Source of the DNA: Nocardiopsis sp. N85
Lineage (GTDB): Bacteria; Actinomycetota; Actinomycetes; Streptosporangiales; Streptosporangiaceae
Reading direction: 5' to 3'
Assembly: GCF_028882275.1 (NCBI RefSeq)
Contig: NZ_JARBUT010000016.1
Coordinates: forward strand, 89,434 to 153,433
Length of the DNA: 64,000 bases
The position numbers and the translations under genes were made by a program. This document shows positions 19,453 to 28,016 of this stretch, in pieces. The number at the start of each line of letters is the position of its first letter. Position 1 is the stretch's first letter. The notes beneath the pieces are model-generated. The model ran no database searches, had not been told where the DNA came from, and saw only the letters and a program-made list of their open reading frames with translations.

Positions 19453-19831
19453 CCCCTCGCGGGCCCCGCGCGGTGACCTGGACCTTGTCGGGGTAGAAGG
19501 CCGCGTGCCCGGCGATCTCCGCGACCGCGGGGTAGGGCTCTTCGTAGACCCACAGGGCGTCGACCAGCTCGGTGCCGTCGACCGTGACCGTGCGGTAGGT
19601 GGCGGTCCCCTTGTAGGGGCAGTAGGTGGTGGTCGGGCTCGACCGCAGGACCTCGGGGTCCACATCGGCGAGCGGAAGGTAGTGGACCGGCGGGTAGGAG
19701 GCCTCCCGCAGGGTCAACGCCGCCGTGGTGTCGGCGATGACGCGGTCGCCGACCCGTGCGACCACGCGCGTGTCGGCGGGTCGGACGGTGATGGGGTGAG
19801 CGGTCCCGGGGACCCTGCCCTGTTCTGCCAT
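19238..19831 (-). CDS. DUF427-domain protein with C-terminal extension overlapping the exporter gene
   Basis: Residues about 1-125 are a DUF427 domain: RVVARVGDRVIADTTAAL, YPPVHYLPLADVD, YCPYKGTATYRTV and the ending AAFYPDKVQVT. The ATG at 19831 follows AGGGAGGATC. Family members are small beta-fold proteins, usually about 95-125 residues, of uncertain function. Here no stop follows the domain: the frame runs on for roughly 70 Ala/Pro/Arg-rich residues, antisense to the 3' end of the DMT exporter, to a stop at 19238. The extension looks like out-of-frame antisense sequence, so the ancestral stop was probably lost. Confidence 0.75.
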   Translation of the reverse strand: MAEQGRVPGTAHPITVRPADTRVVARVGDRVIADTTAALTLREASYPPVHYLPLADVDPEVLRSSPTTTYCPYKGTATYRTVTVDGTELVDALWVYEEPYPAVAEIAGHAAFYPDKVQVTARGPRGVSAGAATACAARPGPARARPVRSTTPSPGARAAPARPAARRPPVRRGSAWWPPPPGCAAAPDRTAGRRRTR

Positions 19832-19975
19832 GGTGATCCTCCCTCTCGCCGCCGAGACTACCCCGCGCGGGCCGACCGCGCGGTGGCCGCTCCGAGGCCG
19901 ACCGGCGGCGCCCTTCTCACGGCTCGCCGGGGCGAGGACGCGCCGGGAGGCCGGGGCCGACCTAGGCTGTTCCGC

Positions 19976-21232
19976 ATGAGCGACCTGCCCGAACGCTGTG
20001 ACGTCGTGATCGTGGGAGCAGGGGTGGCCGGGCTGGTGGCCGCGGCCGACCTGGCGGCATGGGGCCTCGACGTGACCGTGCTGGAAGCGGAGGAGAGCGT
20101 GGGGGGACGCGTCCGCAGCACCGTGCGGGACGGCCATGTGCTCGACCGGGGCTTCCAGGTGCTCAACACCGCCTACCCGGCGGTCCGCCGTCACCTGGAC
20201 CTGGACGCCCTGCGCCTGCACGCGTTCCCCAAGGGGATCGCCGTGCGCACCGACCGCGGACTCCTGCGACTGGAGGTGTCGCCCTCCGGTGCCCTGTCGG
20301 CCCTGTCGCTGCTCTCGGGCTCCGTCGTGCGACCCTCGGACCTCGTGCGCCTGCTGCGCATGGTGGGCGCCGACGCGCTGGAGCCGTCGGACCGGATCAA
20401 GAGGCGTCCCGAGACCGACACCCTGACGGCGCTGCGCCGGAGCGGCCTGGGCGTACGGGCCGTGAACACCCTGGTGCGCCCCTTCCTGACCGGTGTCTTC
20501 CTCGACGAGTCCCTGAGCACGTCCAGCCGGGTCAACGACCTGGTGTGGCGCAGTTTCGCCCGCGGCCGACTGGCCGTGCCCGAAGCGGGCGTCCGGGCCG
20601 TGACCGAACAGCTCGCGGCACGGACCGGCGGCACACGGATCATCCTGGGAACGCCCGTGCGCGAAGTCGCCCTCGGACGGGTGCGGACCGACGCCGGATC
20701 CGTCAGGGCCCGGGCGGTCGTGGTCGCGGTCGGGCCGGGCGCGGTCACCCGACTGCTGCCCTCGCTCCCCGCGCCGACCCTCCGTCCCGCCACCACCTAC
20801 TTCCACTCCCGGCCCGCGCGGCGGTACGAGGACCCGCTGCTGCACGTGGACGGGCGTTCCGAGCGGGGCGGGACCCGGCTGAGCGGCGTCATGGTGATGA
20901 CGGCCACCGTTCCGTCCTACGCGCCTCCCGGACGGGCCCTGATCGCCTCCTCGACCGTCGGCCCCGAACAGCCCTCCGAGGCGGAGGTCCGCGCCGAGGC
21001 GGCCCGGATCCTGGGAACGGACGGCGGCGACTGGGAACACGTGGACACGGTGCACGTACCGGACGCCCTGCCCGCGGCGCCGCCGCCGATGGGCGATCTG
21101 CGCCGCCCCGTCCGACTGGAGAAGGGCCTGTACGTGGCCGGGGACCACCGCGACACGCCCTCGCTCCAGGGGGCGATGGTCAGCGGGGACCGGGCGGCCG
21201 CCGCGGTGCTGGCCGATCTCGCCGGGCGGTGA
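19976..21232 (+). CDS. FAD-dependent amine-oxidase/phytoene-desaturase-like oxidoreductase
   Basis: A 418-residue flavoprotein. The N-terminal dinucleotide-binding fold is VIVGAGVAGLVAAADLAAWG followed by the GGRVRS motif of the amine oxidase / protoporphyrinogen oxidase / phytoene desaturase group. The C-terminal FAD segment is GLYVAGDHRDTPSLQGAMVSG. The ATG at 19976 has no ribosome site but stands 7 nt after a TAGGCT -10-like box (19963-19968), suggesting a leaderless mRNA. Substrate unknown. It is monocistronic, with two hairpins after the stop. Confidence 0.88.
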   Translation: MSDLPERCDVVIVGAGVAGLVAAADLAAWGLDVTVLEAEESVGGRVRSTVRDGHVLDRGFQVLNTAYPAVRRHLDLDALRLHAFPKGIAVRTDRGLLRLEVSPSGALSALSLLSGSVVRPSDLVRLLRMVGADALEPSDRIKRRPETDTLTALRRSGLGVRAVNTLVRPFLTGVFLDESLSTSSRVNDLVWRSFARGRLAVPEAGVRAVTEQLAARTGGTRIILGTPVREVALGRVRTDAGSVRARAVVVAVGPGAVTRLLPSLPAPTLRPATTYFHSRPARRYEDPLLHVDGRSERGGTRLSGVMVMTATVPSYAPPGRALIASSTVGPEQPSEAEVRAEAARILGTDGGDWEHVDTVHVPDALPAAPPPMGDLRRPVRLEKGLYVAGDHRDTPSLQGAMVSGDRAAAAVLADLAGR

Positions 21233-21239
21233 CACCGGA

Positions 21240-21270
21240 CCGTGCGCCGGTCCCCCGGCCCGGCGCACGG
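21240..21270 (+). terminator. Terminator hairpin after the FAD oxidoreductase
   Basis: CCGTGCGCCGG and its perfect complement CCGGCGCACGG form an 11-bp stem with a 9-nt loop, 7 bp beyond the stop. A second 9-bp stem (GGCGCGGGG/CCCCGCGCC, 21269-21299) follows and could serve transcripts from either side. Confidence 0.7.
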
Positions 21271-21401
21271 CGCGGGGCGTGTTCTTCGAACCCCGCGCCG
21301 GTTCGTGCTCGGCACGCCCGGAGAACGGGAGCCTTCGGCCGCCGCGTCGATCCCCGACGGCACGGAAGGGCGTTGGAACACGTGCCGGTCGTACCGGCCG
21401 C

Positions 21402-22694
21402 CTAGTCCCGCGGTTCGCGGTGGCGACGGGCCGGGTTGACCGGCTCCAGCACCGCGAGGCACTCCACGTGGTGGGTCATCGGGAAGGCGTCGAAGGCGCG
21501 CAGGCCCGTCAGCCGGTACCCGACGCGCTCGAACTCGGCCAGGTCGCGGGCGAGCGTGGCCGGGTCGCACGACACGTAGGCCACCGCGCGCGGGCGGGTC
21601 CCGGCGATCGACCGGACCACCTCGGCGCCGGCGCCGGCCCGGGGCGGGTCCAGGGCGACGACGTCGGCCCGCACGTCGGCCCACTCGCGCAGCTGGGCGG
21701 CCACGTCGTTCTGCTCGATCCGCACCTGCTCCAGATCGCGCAGGTTGTACCGGGCGTCGCGCACCGCGTCGGTGCCGTTCTCCACGCCCATGGCACGCCC
21801 CTCCGGGCCGACCGCCTCGGCCAGCGCGGCGGTGAACAGTCCGGCGCCGCAGTACAGGTCCATCGCGGTCTCACCGGGCTTGGGGACGAGCGCGCCCAGC
21901 ACCGCCGCGGTGAGCACCCGGGCGGCGGCCGGATGCACCTGCCAGAACCCGCCCGCGCCCACCCGGAACTCGCGGCCGTCGACGATCTCGCGGACCCCGC
22001 GCCGGCCGCGCACCTGCTGGATGCGACCGCCCTTGAAGCGGCGCAGCACCGCGCTGGAGGCCTTCAGCTCGGGCAGGGTGCCCAGCTTGGCCCCGGTCGG
22101 GGTGACCACGATCGCCCGGTCGGCCCGTTCGGCCGCGGCCACCGCCTCGACCTCGCGCACGCCCGGCCAGGGCAGTTCGGTGACGCCCAGTTCGCTGACG
22201 CCGGGGTGGGCGATGAGGCAGCGGTCGACGGGTTCGATGTCGTGGGAGCGGTGGCGGCGCAGCCCCGGGTTCCCGTCCGCGTCCACCGCGAACCGCACCC
22301 GGGTGCGCCAGCCGAGCCCGCCGGGCGCGTCGGGCAGTTCCTCGACGACGACCTCGCGCTCGATCCCGGCGATGCGGCGCAGCTGGTCGGTGACCACCTT
22401 CGCCTTGAGCCCGCGCTGGGCCTCGGGGGTGACGTGCTGCCAGTCGCAGCCGCCGCAGGCGCCGGGCCCGGCGAACCGGCAGGGCGCCTGGACGCGGTCG
22501 GGGGAGGCGGTGAGGATCTCGATCGCGTCGGCGCGCAACAGGTTGCTGGTGCGCTCGGTGACCCGGACCCGTACGTGCTCTCCGGGCAGGGCGTGGCGGA
22601 CGAACACCACCTGTCCCTGGTGGCGGCCCACACACCAGCCGCCGTGTGCGACGTCCTCGACGGTCAGTTCGAACTCGTTCCCGACACTGGTCAT
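21402..22694 (-). CDS. TRAM-domain class I SAM-dependent RNA methyltransferase (TrmA/RumA family)
   Basis: A 430-residue enzyme predicted to methylate uridine C5 in tRNA or rRNA. It has an N-terminal TRAM/OB domain (residues about 1-60) and an iron-sulfur type cysteine set C-x7-C-x2-C (CRFAGPGACGGC) with a later Cys in DRCLIAHP. The SAM motif is DLYCGAGLFTAALA, and the catalytic Cys lies in SCDPATLARDL. The ATG at 22694 follows GAGGAG. In Mycobacterium and Streptomyces a homologue (Rv2689c type) lies next to the ceoBC pair, as here. It is divergent from ceoB across 367 bp. Confidence 0.92.
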   Translation of the reverse strand: MTSVGNEFELTVEDVAHGGWCVGRHQGQVVFVRHALPGEHVRVRVTERTSNLLRADAIEILTASPDRVQAPCRFAGPGACGGCDWQHVTPEAQRGLKAKVVTDQLRRIAGIEREVVVEELPDAPGGLGWRTRVRFAVDADGNPGLRRHRSHDIEPVDRCLIAHPGVSELGVTELPWPGVREVEAVAAAERADRAIVVTPTGAKLGTLPELKASSAVLRRFKGGRIQQVRGRRGVREIVDGREFRVGAGGFWQVHPAAARVLTAAVLGALVPKPGETAMDLYCGAGLFTAALAEAVGPEGRAMGVENGTDAVRDARYNLRDLEQVRIEQNDVAAQLREWADVRADVVALDPPRAGAGAEVVRSIAGTRPRAVAYVSCDPATLARDLAEFERVGYRLTGLRAFDAFPMTHHVECLAVLEPVNPARRHREPRD

Positions 22695-23061
22695 GACGGT
22701 GCTCCTCAGGGATCGCGGATGTGCTGCGGCGGCGTCCACGGGGCGTCGCCCGTCGCGGGAGGATCCGGATCACCGACGGGGACGTTACGGGACGTCCCGG
22801 GTGCGCGGTCGGGGTGCGCACCGGTGGCGCACGTCCCGCGGGTGACCTGCACGCACGGTCACCGACCGCCCTAATCTACCGTCCTCCGGGGCGGGACCCG
22901 CCACGCTCGGCGATCGGAGGCCGCGGGGCCGGCGCCGGCGCGGACGCCCGGTGTCGGCCCGAACGCACGGGAACGGGACCGATGTGCCAAGGTGTCACTG
23001 AGGGGGCACGGGACGACGTCCCGCGCCCGGGAGGCGCTGTTTCGACGGGAGTGCGGGCGAG
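22695..23061. other. 367-bp divergent promoter region between the methyltransferase and ceoB
   Basis: No gene seen. A TAATCT at 22872-22877 could be the -10 for ceoB, which would give a leader of about 178 nt. I looked for a c-di-AMP (ydaO-type) riboswitch here, because such switches can control potassium-uptake genes, and did not recognise one. Confidence 0.4.
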
Positions 23062-23736
23062 GTGCACATCGTGATCATGGGGTGCGGCCGCGTGGGGTCC
23101 ACGCTGGCGCACACACTGGTGGATCTGGGACACACGGTGGCGGTGATCGACCAGGACCCCGAGGCGTTCCGCCGGCTGCGCGGGGACACCGCCAAACACG
23201 CGGTCCGAGGGCTCGGACACGACCGGGAGGTGCTGCTCAGCGCGGGGATCGACCGGGCGGGGGCGTTCGCCGCGGTGAGCAACGGCGACAATTCCAACAT
23301 CATCGCGGCCCGTGTGGCGCGCGAGACGTTCGGCGTGGAGCACGTGGTCGCGCGGATATACGATCCCCGGCGGGCGGAGGTCTACCAGCGGTTGGGCATC
23401 CCCACCGTGGCGACCGTGCGCTGGACCGCCGACGCGATCCTGCGCCGGATGGTGCCCGGGGACGAGCGGCTCACCGCCGGCCCCGAATGGCAGGACGCCT
23501 CCGGGACGCTGGCGATGACCGAGGTCACCCTGCCCGAGGGGTGGGCCGGGCGGAGCGTGGCGTCGGTGGAGGAGGGCGCGCCGTTGCGCGTGGTCTACCT
23601 GAGCCGGCGGGGACGGATCGTGCTGGCCGGGACGGAGGTGGTCCTGGAGGAGGGCGACGTGCTGCACGTGGTGGCCGACAGCCGGGACCTGGACGGGTTG
23701 CCCGGAAGGCTGAACGAGGACGGGACGGAGGCGTAG
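23062..23736 (+). CDS. ceoB: TrkA-family potassium uptake regulator, CeoB type
   Basis: A 224-residue RCK/TrkA protein. The N-terminal Rossmann motif is HIVIMGCGRVGSTLAHTL (nucleotide-binding GxGxxG), followed by VIDQDP where the acidic residue contacts the ribose. A C-terminal TrkA_C domain occupies about residues 140-220 (SVASVEEGAPLRVVYLSRRG, EGDVLHVVAD). It is a cytoplasmic gating subunit for a Trk/Ktr-type channel. The GTG start at 23062 is used. A second TrkA gene follows 2 bp after the stop. The channel-forming membrane subunit is not in the window. Order and neighbours match the M. tuberculosis ceoB-ceoC locus. Confidence 0.9.
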   Translation: MHIVIMGCGRVGSTLAHTLVDLGHTVAVIDQDPEAFRRLRGDTAKHAVRGLGHDREVLLSAGIDRAGAFAAVSNGDNSNIIAARVARETFGVEHVVARIYDPRRAEVYQRLGIPTVATVRWTADAILRRMVPGDERLTAGPEWQDASGTLAMTEVTLPEGWAGRSVASVEEGAPLRVVYLSRRGRIVLAGTEVVLEEGDVLHVVADSRDLDGLPGRLNEDGTEA

Positions 23737-23738
23737 GG

Positions 23739-24422
23739 ATGCGGATCGCCATCGCGGGGGCGGGGAGCGTGGGCCGTTCCATCGCCACGGAACTGGCGGG
23801 CAACGGTCACGACGTGCTGCTCATCGACCGGGACACCCGGGCGATCGGCGTGGACGACCTGCCCGAGGTGGAGTGGCTGTTGGCGGACGCCTGCGAGCTG
23901 TCCACGTTGGAGGACGCCCGGTTGGGCGACTTCGACGTGGTGATCGCCGCCAGCAGCGACGACAAGGTGAACCTGGTCGTGTCGTTGCTGGCCAAGACCG
24001 AGTTCGGGGTGGGACGGGTGATCGCCCGGATCAACGACCCCGCCAACGAGTGGTTGTTCAACGACTCCTGGGGCGTGGACCTGGCGGTGTCGCCGCCCCG
24101 GCTCATCGCCGATCTGGTCGAGGACGAGCCGGAGGAGGAGCCCTTCGACGAGGGGACCCTGCCGCCGTTGCCCGGGGCGGAGATCGCCGAGTCGGTGCTG
24201 CGCGCCGACAGCCCCTTCGCGGGCGGCCCCGAGAGCGGGCTGATCGCCGCCCTCCCGGAGGGGGTGGCGCTGGTGGCCGTCGTGGGCCCGGGCGGTGTGC
24301 GGGCGCCCGAGCCCGAACGGGTCCTGTCGGTGGGCAACACCGTGGTGTTCCTGGCCGAGCCCGACTCCCTGGGCCCCTTGGAGGTCCTCCTGGGGTCGGT
24401 GGACGGGACCCCCGAGGCATGA
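23739..24422 (+). CDS. ceoC: TrkA-family potassium uptake regulator, CeoC type
   Basis: A 227-residue protein related to the preceding gene. It has GAGSVGRSIATEL at the N-terminus, LLIDRDT, and AASSDDKVNLVVSLLAKTEF, typical of TrkA_N, and a C-terminal TrkA_C-like domain (ADSPFAGGPESGLIAALPEG, VLSVGNTVVFLAEP). The acidic linker EDEPEEEPFDEG between the domains is notable. It starts 2 bp after the ceoB stop, so the two are co-translated and probably form a mixed RCK ring on a potassium channel encoded elsewhere. A palindromic terminator follows. Confidence 0.9.
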   Translation: MRIAIAGAGSVGRSIATELAGNGHDVLLIDRDTRAIGVDDLPEVEWLLADACELSTLEDARLGDFDVVIAASSDDKVNLVVSLLAKTEFGVGRVIARINDPANEWLFNDSWGVDLAVSPPRLIADLVEDEPEEEPFDEGTLPPLPGAEIAESVLRADSPFAGGPESGLIAALPEGVALVAVVGPGGVRAPEPERVLSVGNTVVFLAEPDSLGPLEVLLGSVDGTPEA

Positions 24423-24427
24423 GGGAA

Positions 24428-24453
24428 GGGGTGCGCCCGTACGGGCGCACCCC
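24428..24453. terminator. Bidirectional hairpin between ceoC and the DUF3159 gene
   Basis: A 13-bp perfect inverted repeat without spacer, centred on GTAC, lies between two convergent genes. It can terminate both transcripts. Confidence 0.75.
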
Positions 24454-24470
24454 GCGGTCCGGAGGGCGGA

Positions 24471-25214
24471 TCAGTCCTGCGCGGCGGGGCTCCCCTGCCC
24501 CTGCTCCAACGGAGTGCGGCCGCGCGCCAGCACCCACACCATTCCCGCGAACGCCGCCACCTGCAACGGCCAGCCCATGGCGATCTTGGAGAGGCCGAGC
24601 AGCGCGAACGTGTCGGCCCACCCGTAGGTGTCGGCCGCCCAAAGGGGGTACTGCACCAGCACCCGGATCACGCAGGGCAGGACCAGCAGCCAGGTCAGCT
24701 TGGACGCCAGCGTGACCACGGCCGGGTTCTCCCGCCAGGAGGAGAAGTCCTCCTTGTTCCCGATGAACGGGCCGATCATCAGGCCGATCGCGGGCCAGCG
24801 CACCAGCACCGACAGGCTCAGTACCACGGCGTAGACGGCGTTGTAGATGATGCCGGGCAGGAAGGCGTCGGCGGCGTTGCCGCTGCGCATCGCGAAGATC
24901 GCGGCGATGCCGATCCCGAACAGGCTGGTGACCACGTACTGCACCGAGGAGCGCTGGACCAGTCGGAGCACGCCGAGCAGCACCGCGGCGGCCACGCCCA
25001 GACCGATCGACAGGCGCAACTCGGAGGAGACGATGTAGGAGATCGTGAAGGTCAGGGTGGGGATCGCGGCCTCGACCATGCCCCGTTTGCCGCCCAACGC
25101 CTTGGCGAGCTGGGAGCGGACCAGCGCCTCGACGGTGTCCTCGGTCACCACGGAGGGCTTGGACTCCTCGGGTTCCCGGCCGGTCCCCTCCTCGGCACGC
25201 TGCTGCTCAGTCAT
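24471..25214 (-). CDS. DUF3159 family membrane protein
   Basis: A 247-residue protein starting at ATG 25214 after GGGAGCAG. A charged N-terminus with TEDTVEALVRSQLAKALGGK precedes five or six TM segments, for example LRLSIGLGVAAAVLLGVLRL and SKLTWLLVLPCVIRVLVQYP. This matches the DUF3159 family found beside ceoBC in many actinobacteria (Rv2693c type). The biochemical function is unknown. The convergent arrangement with ceoC is the conserved one. Upstream (higher coordinates) the conserved partners are displaced by serpin genes. Confidence 0.87.
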   Translation of the reverse strand: MTEQQRAEEGTGREPEESKPSVVTEDTVEALVRSQLAKALGGKRGMVEAAIPTLTFTISYIVSSELRLSIGLGVAAAVLLGVLRLVQRSSVQYVVTSLFGIGIAAIFAMRSGNAADAFLPGIIYNAVYAVVLSLSVLVRWPAIGLMIGPFIGNKEDFSSWRENPAVVTLASKLTWLLVLPCVIRVLVQYPLWAADTYGWADTFALLGLSKIAMGWPLQVAAFAGMVWVLARGRTPLEQGQGSPAAQD

Positions 25215-25633
25215 CTGCTCCCGGTCCGCTTCACGTCGTCGATGCCGCCCCGGGCGGGGGGCACGGTCATGGTGCCCCAGCCTACGCGAACCGGCGCCAC
25301 CGTTCCGGCCCCGTCCAGGGCGGTTATGGGAGGTCTCGCCCGGGTCCGTCACGACCCGTCCGTGCGACTTCTCACCCGATCCTTTTCGGGAGGGCCCGTT
25401 CTCCGGAGGGAGCCGGACTCGACCCCGTGGGACGATCCCCCCACGGGCGGGACCGTCCCACGGGGGTGGTGTCGGGCCCTCCTTCCCCCACGACGGGGAG
25501 GAGGGTCGGCGTCCTCCCACCGGCCGGGTGCGGTCACCGCCCCCTCGGTGCCGGTGACCGGCGGGGCGGCCCTGGCCAGGGGCGTCGGCACTCCGTACGC
25601 TGGCCCCGGAGAGCCGCCGATCCGAGGAGTCCG
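25215..25633. promoter_or_regulatory. 419-bp upstream region of the serpin pair, rich in inverted repeats
   Basis: No gene seen. CCCCGTGGGACG (25423-25434) and its exact complement CGTCCCACGGGG (25454-25465) form a 12-bp stem whose base may extend through flanking GGAGGG/CCTCC sequences. CGGTCACCG (25531-25539) and CGGTGACCG (25552-25560) form a second stem. These lie 75-210 bp upstream of the first serpin and may be operators, an attenuator or a terminator for leftward transcription. Confidence 0.45.
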
Positions 25634-26737
25634 ATGTCGACCATCCCCCGTCTCCGGAGGGACCACCTGGAGTTCGCCGCCCCGGTGGACCGGGAACTGA
25701 TCCACCCCGGCGCCTCCCACGTGTGGTCCCCCCACTCCGTCGGCACCGTGCTGGCCCTGCTGGCCTCCGGGTCCTCGCACCGGACCCTGGCGGAGATCGT
25801 CTCCCTGATCGGTCGTGACTTCGCGGGGCAGCTGGCCGACCTGGACGCGTCGGTGGGCCCCACCGACGGGTTGGACCTGGCCGTCCTCAACGGCCTGTAC
25901 ACACCCGCCGACCTGCCGCTGCGCAGGACGTTCGTGGAGCACGTGCGCGCCCGGGGCGGAACCGAGGTGGCCAACGTCGACTTCAGGGGCGACTCCGAGG
26001 GGGTGCGGCGGTACATCAACGGCCGGGTCGCGCAGGTCACCCACGGGCTCATCGACCAGTTGCTGCCGCCCGGGCTGCCACCGCCCGACGTCCGGCTGCT
26101 GCTGGTCAACGCCCTGTGGGTGAGGGTGGCGTGGCAGGAACCGTTCAAGGTCTCCCACACCGGGCCCCGGCCGTTCCGGGCGCCGGGCGGGACCAGACCC
26201 GTGCCCACCATGCACCGCACCGCCAAACTGCCGCTGGCCCGTGCCCACGGCTGGAGCATGGTCACCCTCACCGGCCGGCACGGCCTGTACCTGGACATCC
26301 TGCTGCCGGACGTCGCCTCCCCCACCCCGCCGCCGCTCGCCCCCGGTCTCCTGGCCGCTCTCCACCGGGGTGCGTCCCCGACGATGACCAAGCTGGCCCT
26401 GCCCCGGTTCACGGTGCGCACCAGCGTCTCCCTGCTGGGGCCGTTGGCCCGTTTGGGCCTGAAGGAGATGGTCACCGACAGGGCCCGGTTCGACGCCATC
26501 AGCCCGGATCCGCTGAAGGTGAGCGAGATCCTGCACCAGGCCGTGCTGAGCGTGGACGAGAAGGGCGCCGAGGGGGCGGCCGCCACCGGTGTGATGATGC
26601 TGCGCGGGTCGGTCCTGCCGTCCCGGTCGGTGGAGTTCACCGTCGACCGGCCGTTCGTCCTCGCCCTGCGCCGCGCTTCCTCCCTCCTCTTCCTGGGCCG
26701 GGTGACCGACCCCGTCGACCCCGGTCCCGCCTCCTGA
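25634..26737 (+). CDS. Serpin-family protease inhibitor, first of a tandem pair
   Basis: A 367-residue serpin. Family marks are SHVWSPHSVGTVLALLASGS at the N-terminus, LLLVNALWVRVAWQEPF (the strand and breach region), the hinge VDEKGAEGAAATG (about residues 307-319) and the C-terminal SVEFTVDRPFVLALRR with LFLGRV. The small-residue hinge (Gly/Ala at P15-P9, Thr at P8) is that of inhibitory serpins, so it probably traps a serine protease. The reactive loop continues VMMLRGSVLPS. No signal peptide is visible, so an intracellular role is likely. The start follows GAGGAG. A second serpin begins 26 bp after the stop. Confidence 0.9.
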   Translation: MSTIPRLRRDHLEFAAPVDRELIHPGASHVWSPHSVGTVLALLASGSSHRTLAEIVSLIGRDFAGQLADLDASVGPTDGLDLAVLNGLYTPADLPLRRTFVEHVRARGGTEVANVDFRGDSEGVRRYINGRVAQVTHGLIDQLLPPGLPPPDVRLLLVNALWVRVAWQEPFKVSHTGPRPFRAPGGTRPVPTMHRTAKLPLARAHGWSMVTLTGRHGLYLDILLPDVASPTPPPLAPGLLAALHRGASPTMTKLALPRFTVRTSVSLLGPLARLGLKEMVTDRARFDAISPDPLKVSEILHQAVLSVDEKGAEGAAATGVMMLRGSVLPSRSVEFTVDRPFVLALRRASSLLFLGRVTDPVDPGPAS

Positions 26738-26763
26738 CACCCCCCGCTACCGGAAGGCCCGCC

Positions 26764-27939
26764 ATGACACCGGACATCGACCCGGACCACCTGCACTTCG
26801 CCCTCTCCCTGGAACACGCCCTGGCCGAGACGGGCGTCTCGCACGTGTGGTCGCCGCACTCGGCGGGGACCGCGCTGACCCTGCTCGCCGAGGGATCCTC
26901 CGGGAAGGTGCGCGAGGCCCTCGCCCGCGCCCTGACCGCGCGGGGAGGTTCCCTGGGCGGACACGTCGCCGCCCTGGACGCGACGGTGGGGGCGGGCCCG
27001 GCCGCCTTGGACGAAGGCGCGCGGACCCCCGACGACGACCCGGGCGGCCCGCCCGCCCTGGACCTGGTCTCGGTGAACGACCTGTACGTCCGTCAGGGCT
27101 GCGCGGTCCTGCCGGGGTTCGCCTCGGCGCTGGCCGCGCGCCCCGGGTCGGCGGTGCGTTCCGCGGACTTCGCCGCCGCCCCGGAGAGGGCGCGCGCGGA
27201 CATCAACACCGCCGTCGCCGACGTCACCCGGGGGATGATCACCGACCTCATCCCCCGGGGGACCATCACCTCCGAGACCGAGTCCATCCTCGTCAACGCC
27301 CTGTGGGTGCGGTTGATGTGGCTCGAACCCTTCGAGGCGGAGGCCACCCGGGAGCGGGTGTTCCACACGCCCGACGGCGACCGGTCGGTGCCGACCATGT
27401 GGCGTTCCGGCCACGCGCGGGTGGCCGAGGCCGACGGGCTGCGTCTGCTCACCCTGTCCGGCCATCACGGACTCGACCTGGACATCGTCCTGTCGGAGGA
27501 GGGTGGCACGGAACCGCCGGCCCTGACCCTCGAATCGCACCGGACACTGCGGGAGGCGGCCCGCTCGGAGACGGTGAACGTGGCCCTGCCCCGGTTCCGG
27601 GTGGAGAGCGGTTTCGAGCTGCTGGAGGCCCTGCCCGACCTGGCGGCCGTGGCGGGGCGCCCCACCCGCGATCTGTCCGGTATCACCGGCGACCCGCTCC
27701 GGCTGGACGCGATCGTGCACCGGGCGGTGCTGAGCGTGGACGAGATCGGCGCGGAGGGCGCCGCGGCGACGGCGGTGTTCGCGGTGGCGGCGGCCATGCC
27801 GCTCGCGCCGCCCGTGGAGTTCGTCGTGGACCGGCCGTTCGCGTTCGTCCTGCGGCGCGGCGCCTCCGTGCTCTTCCTGGGGCGGATCACCGACCCCGAG
27901 GACCCGGGGCCCGCGGGGTCCTCGGATCGCGGTCGGTGA
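26764..27939 (+). CDS. Serpin-family protease inhibitor, second of a tandem pair
   Basis: A 391-residue serpin, paralogous to the gene before it (SHVWSPHSAGTALTLLAEGS, SILVNALWVRLMWLEPF, VEFVVDRPFAFVLRR). The hinge EIGAEGAAAT (residues 327-336) is intact, so inhibition is likely. The exposed loop then reads AVFAVAAAMPLAPP, quite unlike the VMMLRGSVLPS of the first serpin, while the hinge and flanking strands are conserved. An insert around residues 75-100 is absent from the first copy. No signal peptide. It is co-transcribed with the first serpin and followed by a strong terminator. Confidence 0.9.
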   Translation: MTPDIDPDHLHFALSLEHALAETGVSHVWSPHSAGTALTLLAEGSSGKVREALARALTARGGSLGGHVAALDATVGAGPAALDEGARTPDDDPGGPPALDLVSVNDLYVRQGCAVLPGFASALAARPGSAVRSADFAAAPERARADINTAVADVTRGMITDLIPRGTITSETESILVNALWVRLMWLEPFEAEATRERVFHTPDGDRSVPTMWRSGHARVAEADGLRLLTLSGHHGLDLDIVLSEEGGTEPPALTLESHRTLREAARSETVNVALPRFRVESGFELLEALPDLAAVAGRPTRDLSGITGDPLRLDAIVHRAVLSVDEIGAEGAAATAVFAVAAAMPLAPPVEFVVDRPFAFVLRRGASVLFLGRITDPEDPGPAGSSDRGR

Positions 27940-27946
27940 GGGCGTG

Positions 27947-27989
27947 CGGGTGGCCCGCGCCGACCCTCCCGGTCCGCGCGGGCCACCCG
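27947..27989 (+). terminator. Terminator after the serpin pair
   Basis: CGGGTGGCCCGCGC and its perfect complement form a 14-bp stem with a 15-nt loop, starting 8 bp after the second serpin stop. It may also stop leftward transcripts from the PIG-L gene. Confidence 0.75.
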
Positions 27990-28016
27990 TGTCCCCGACC
28001 TCCGCGGTCGGTACAC

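Noticed and set aside
22884..23061. Possible c-di-AMP (ydaO) riboswitch before the potassium regulators
   Set aside because: The leader is long and structured, but the conserved ydaO sequence blocks were not recognisable.
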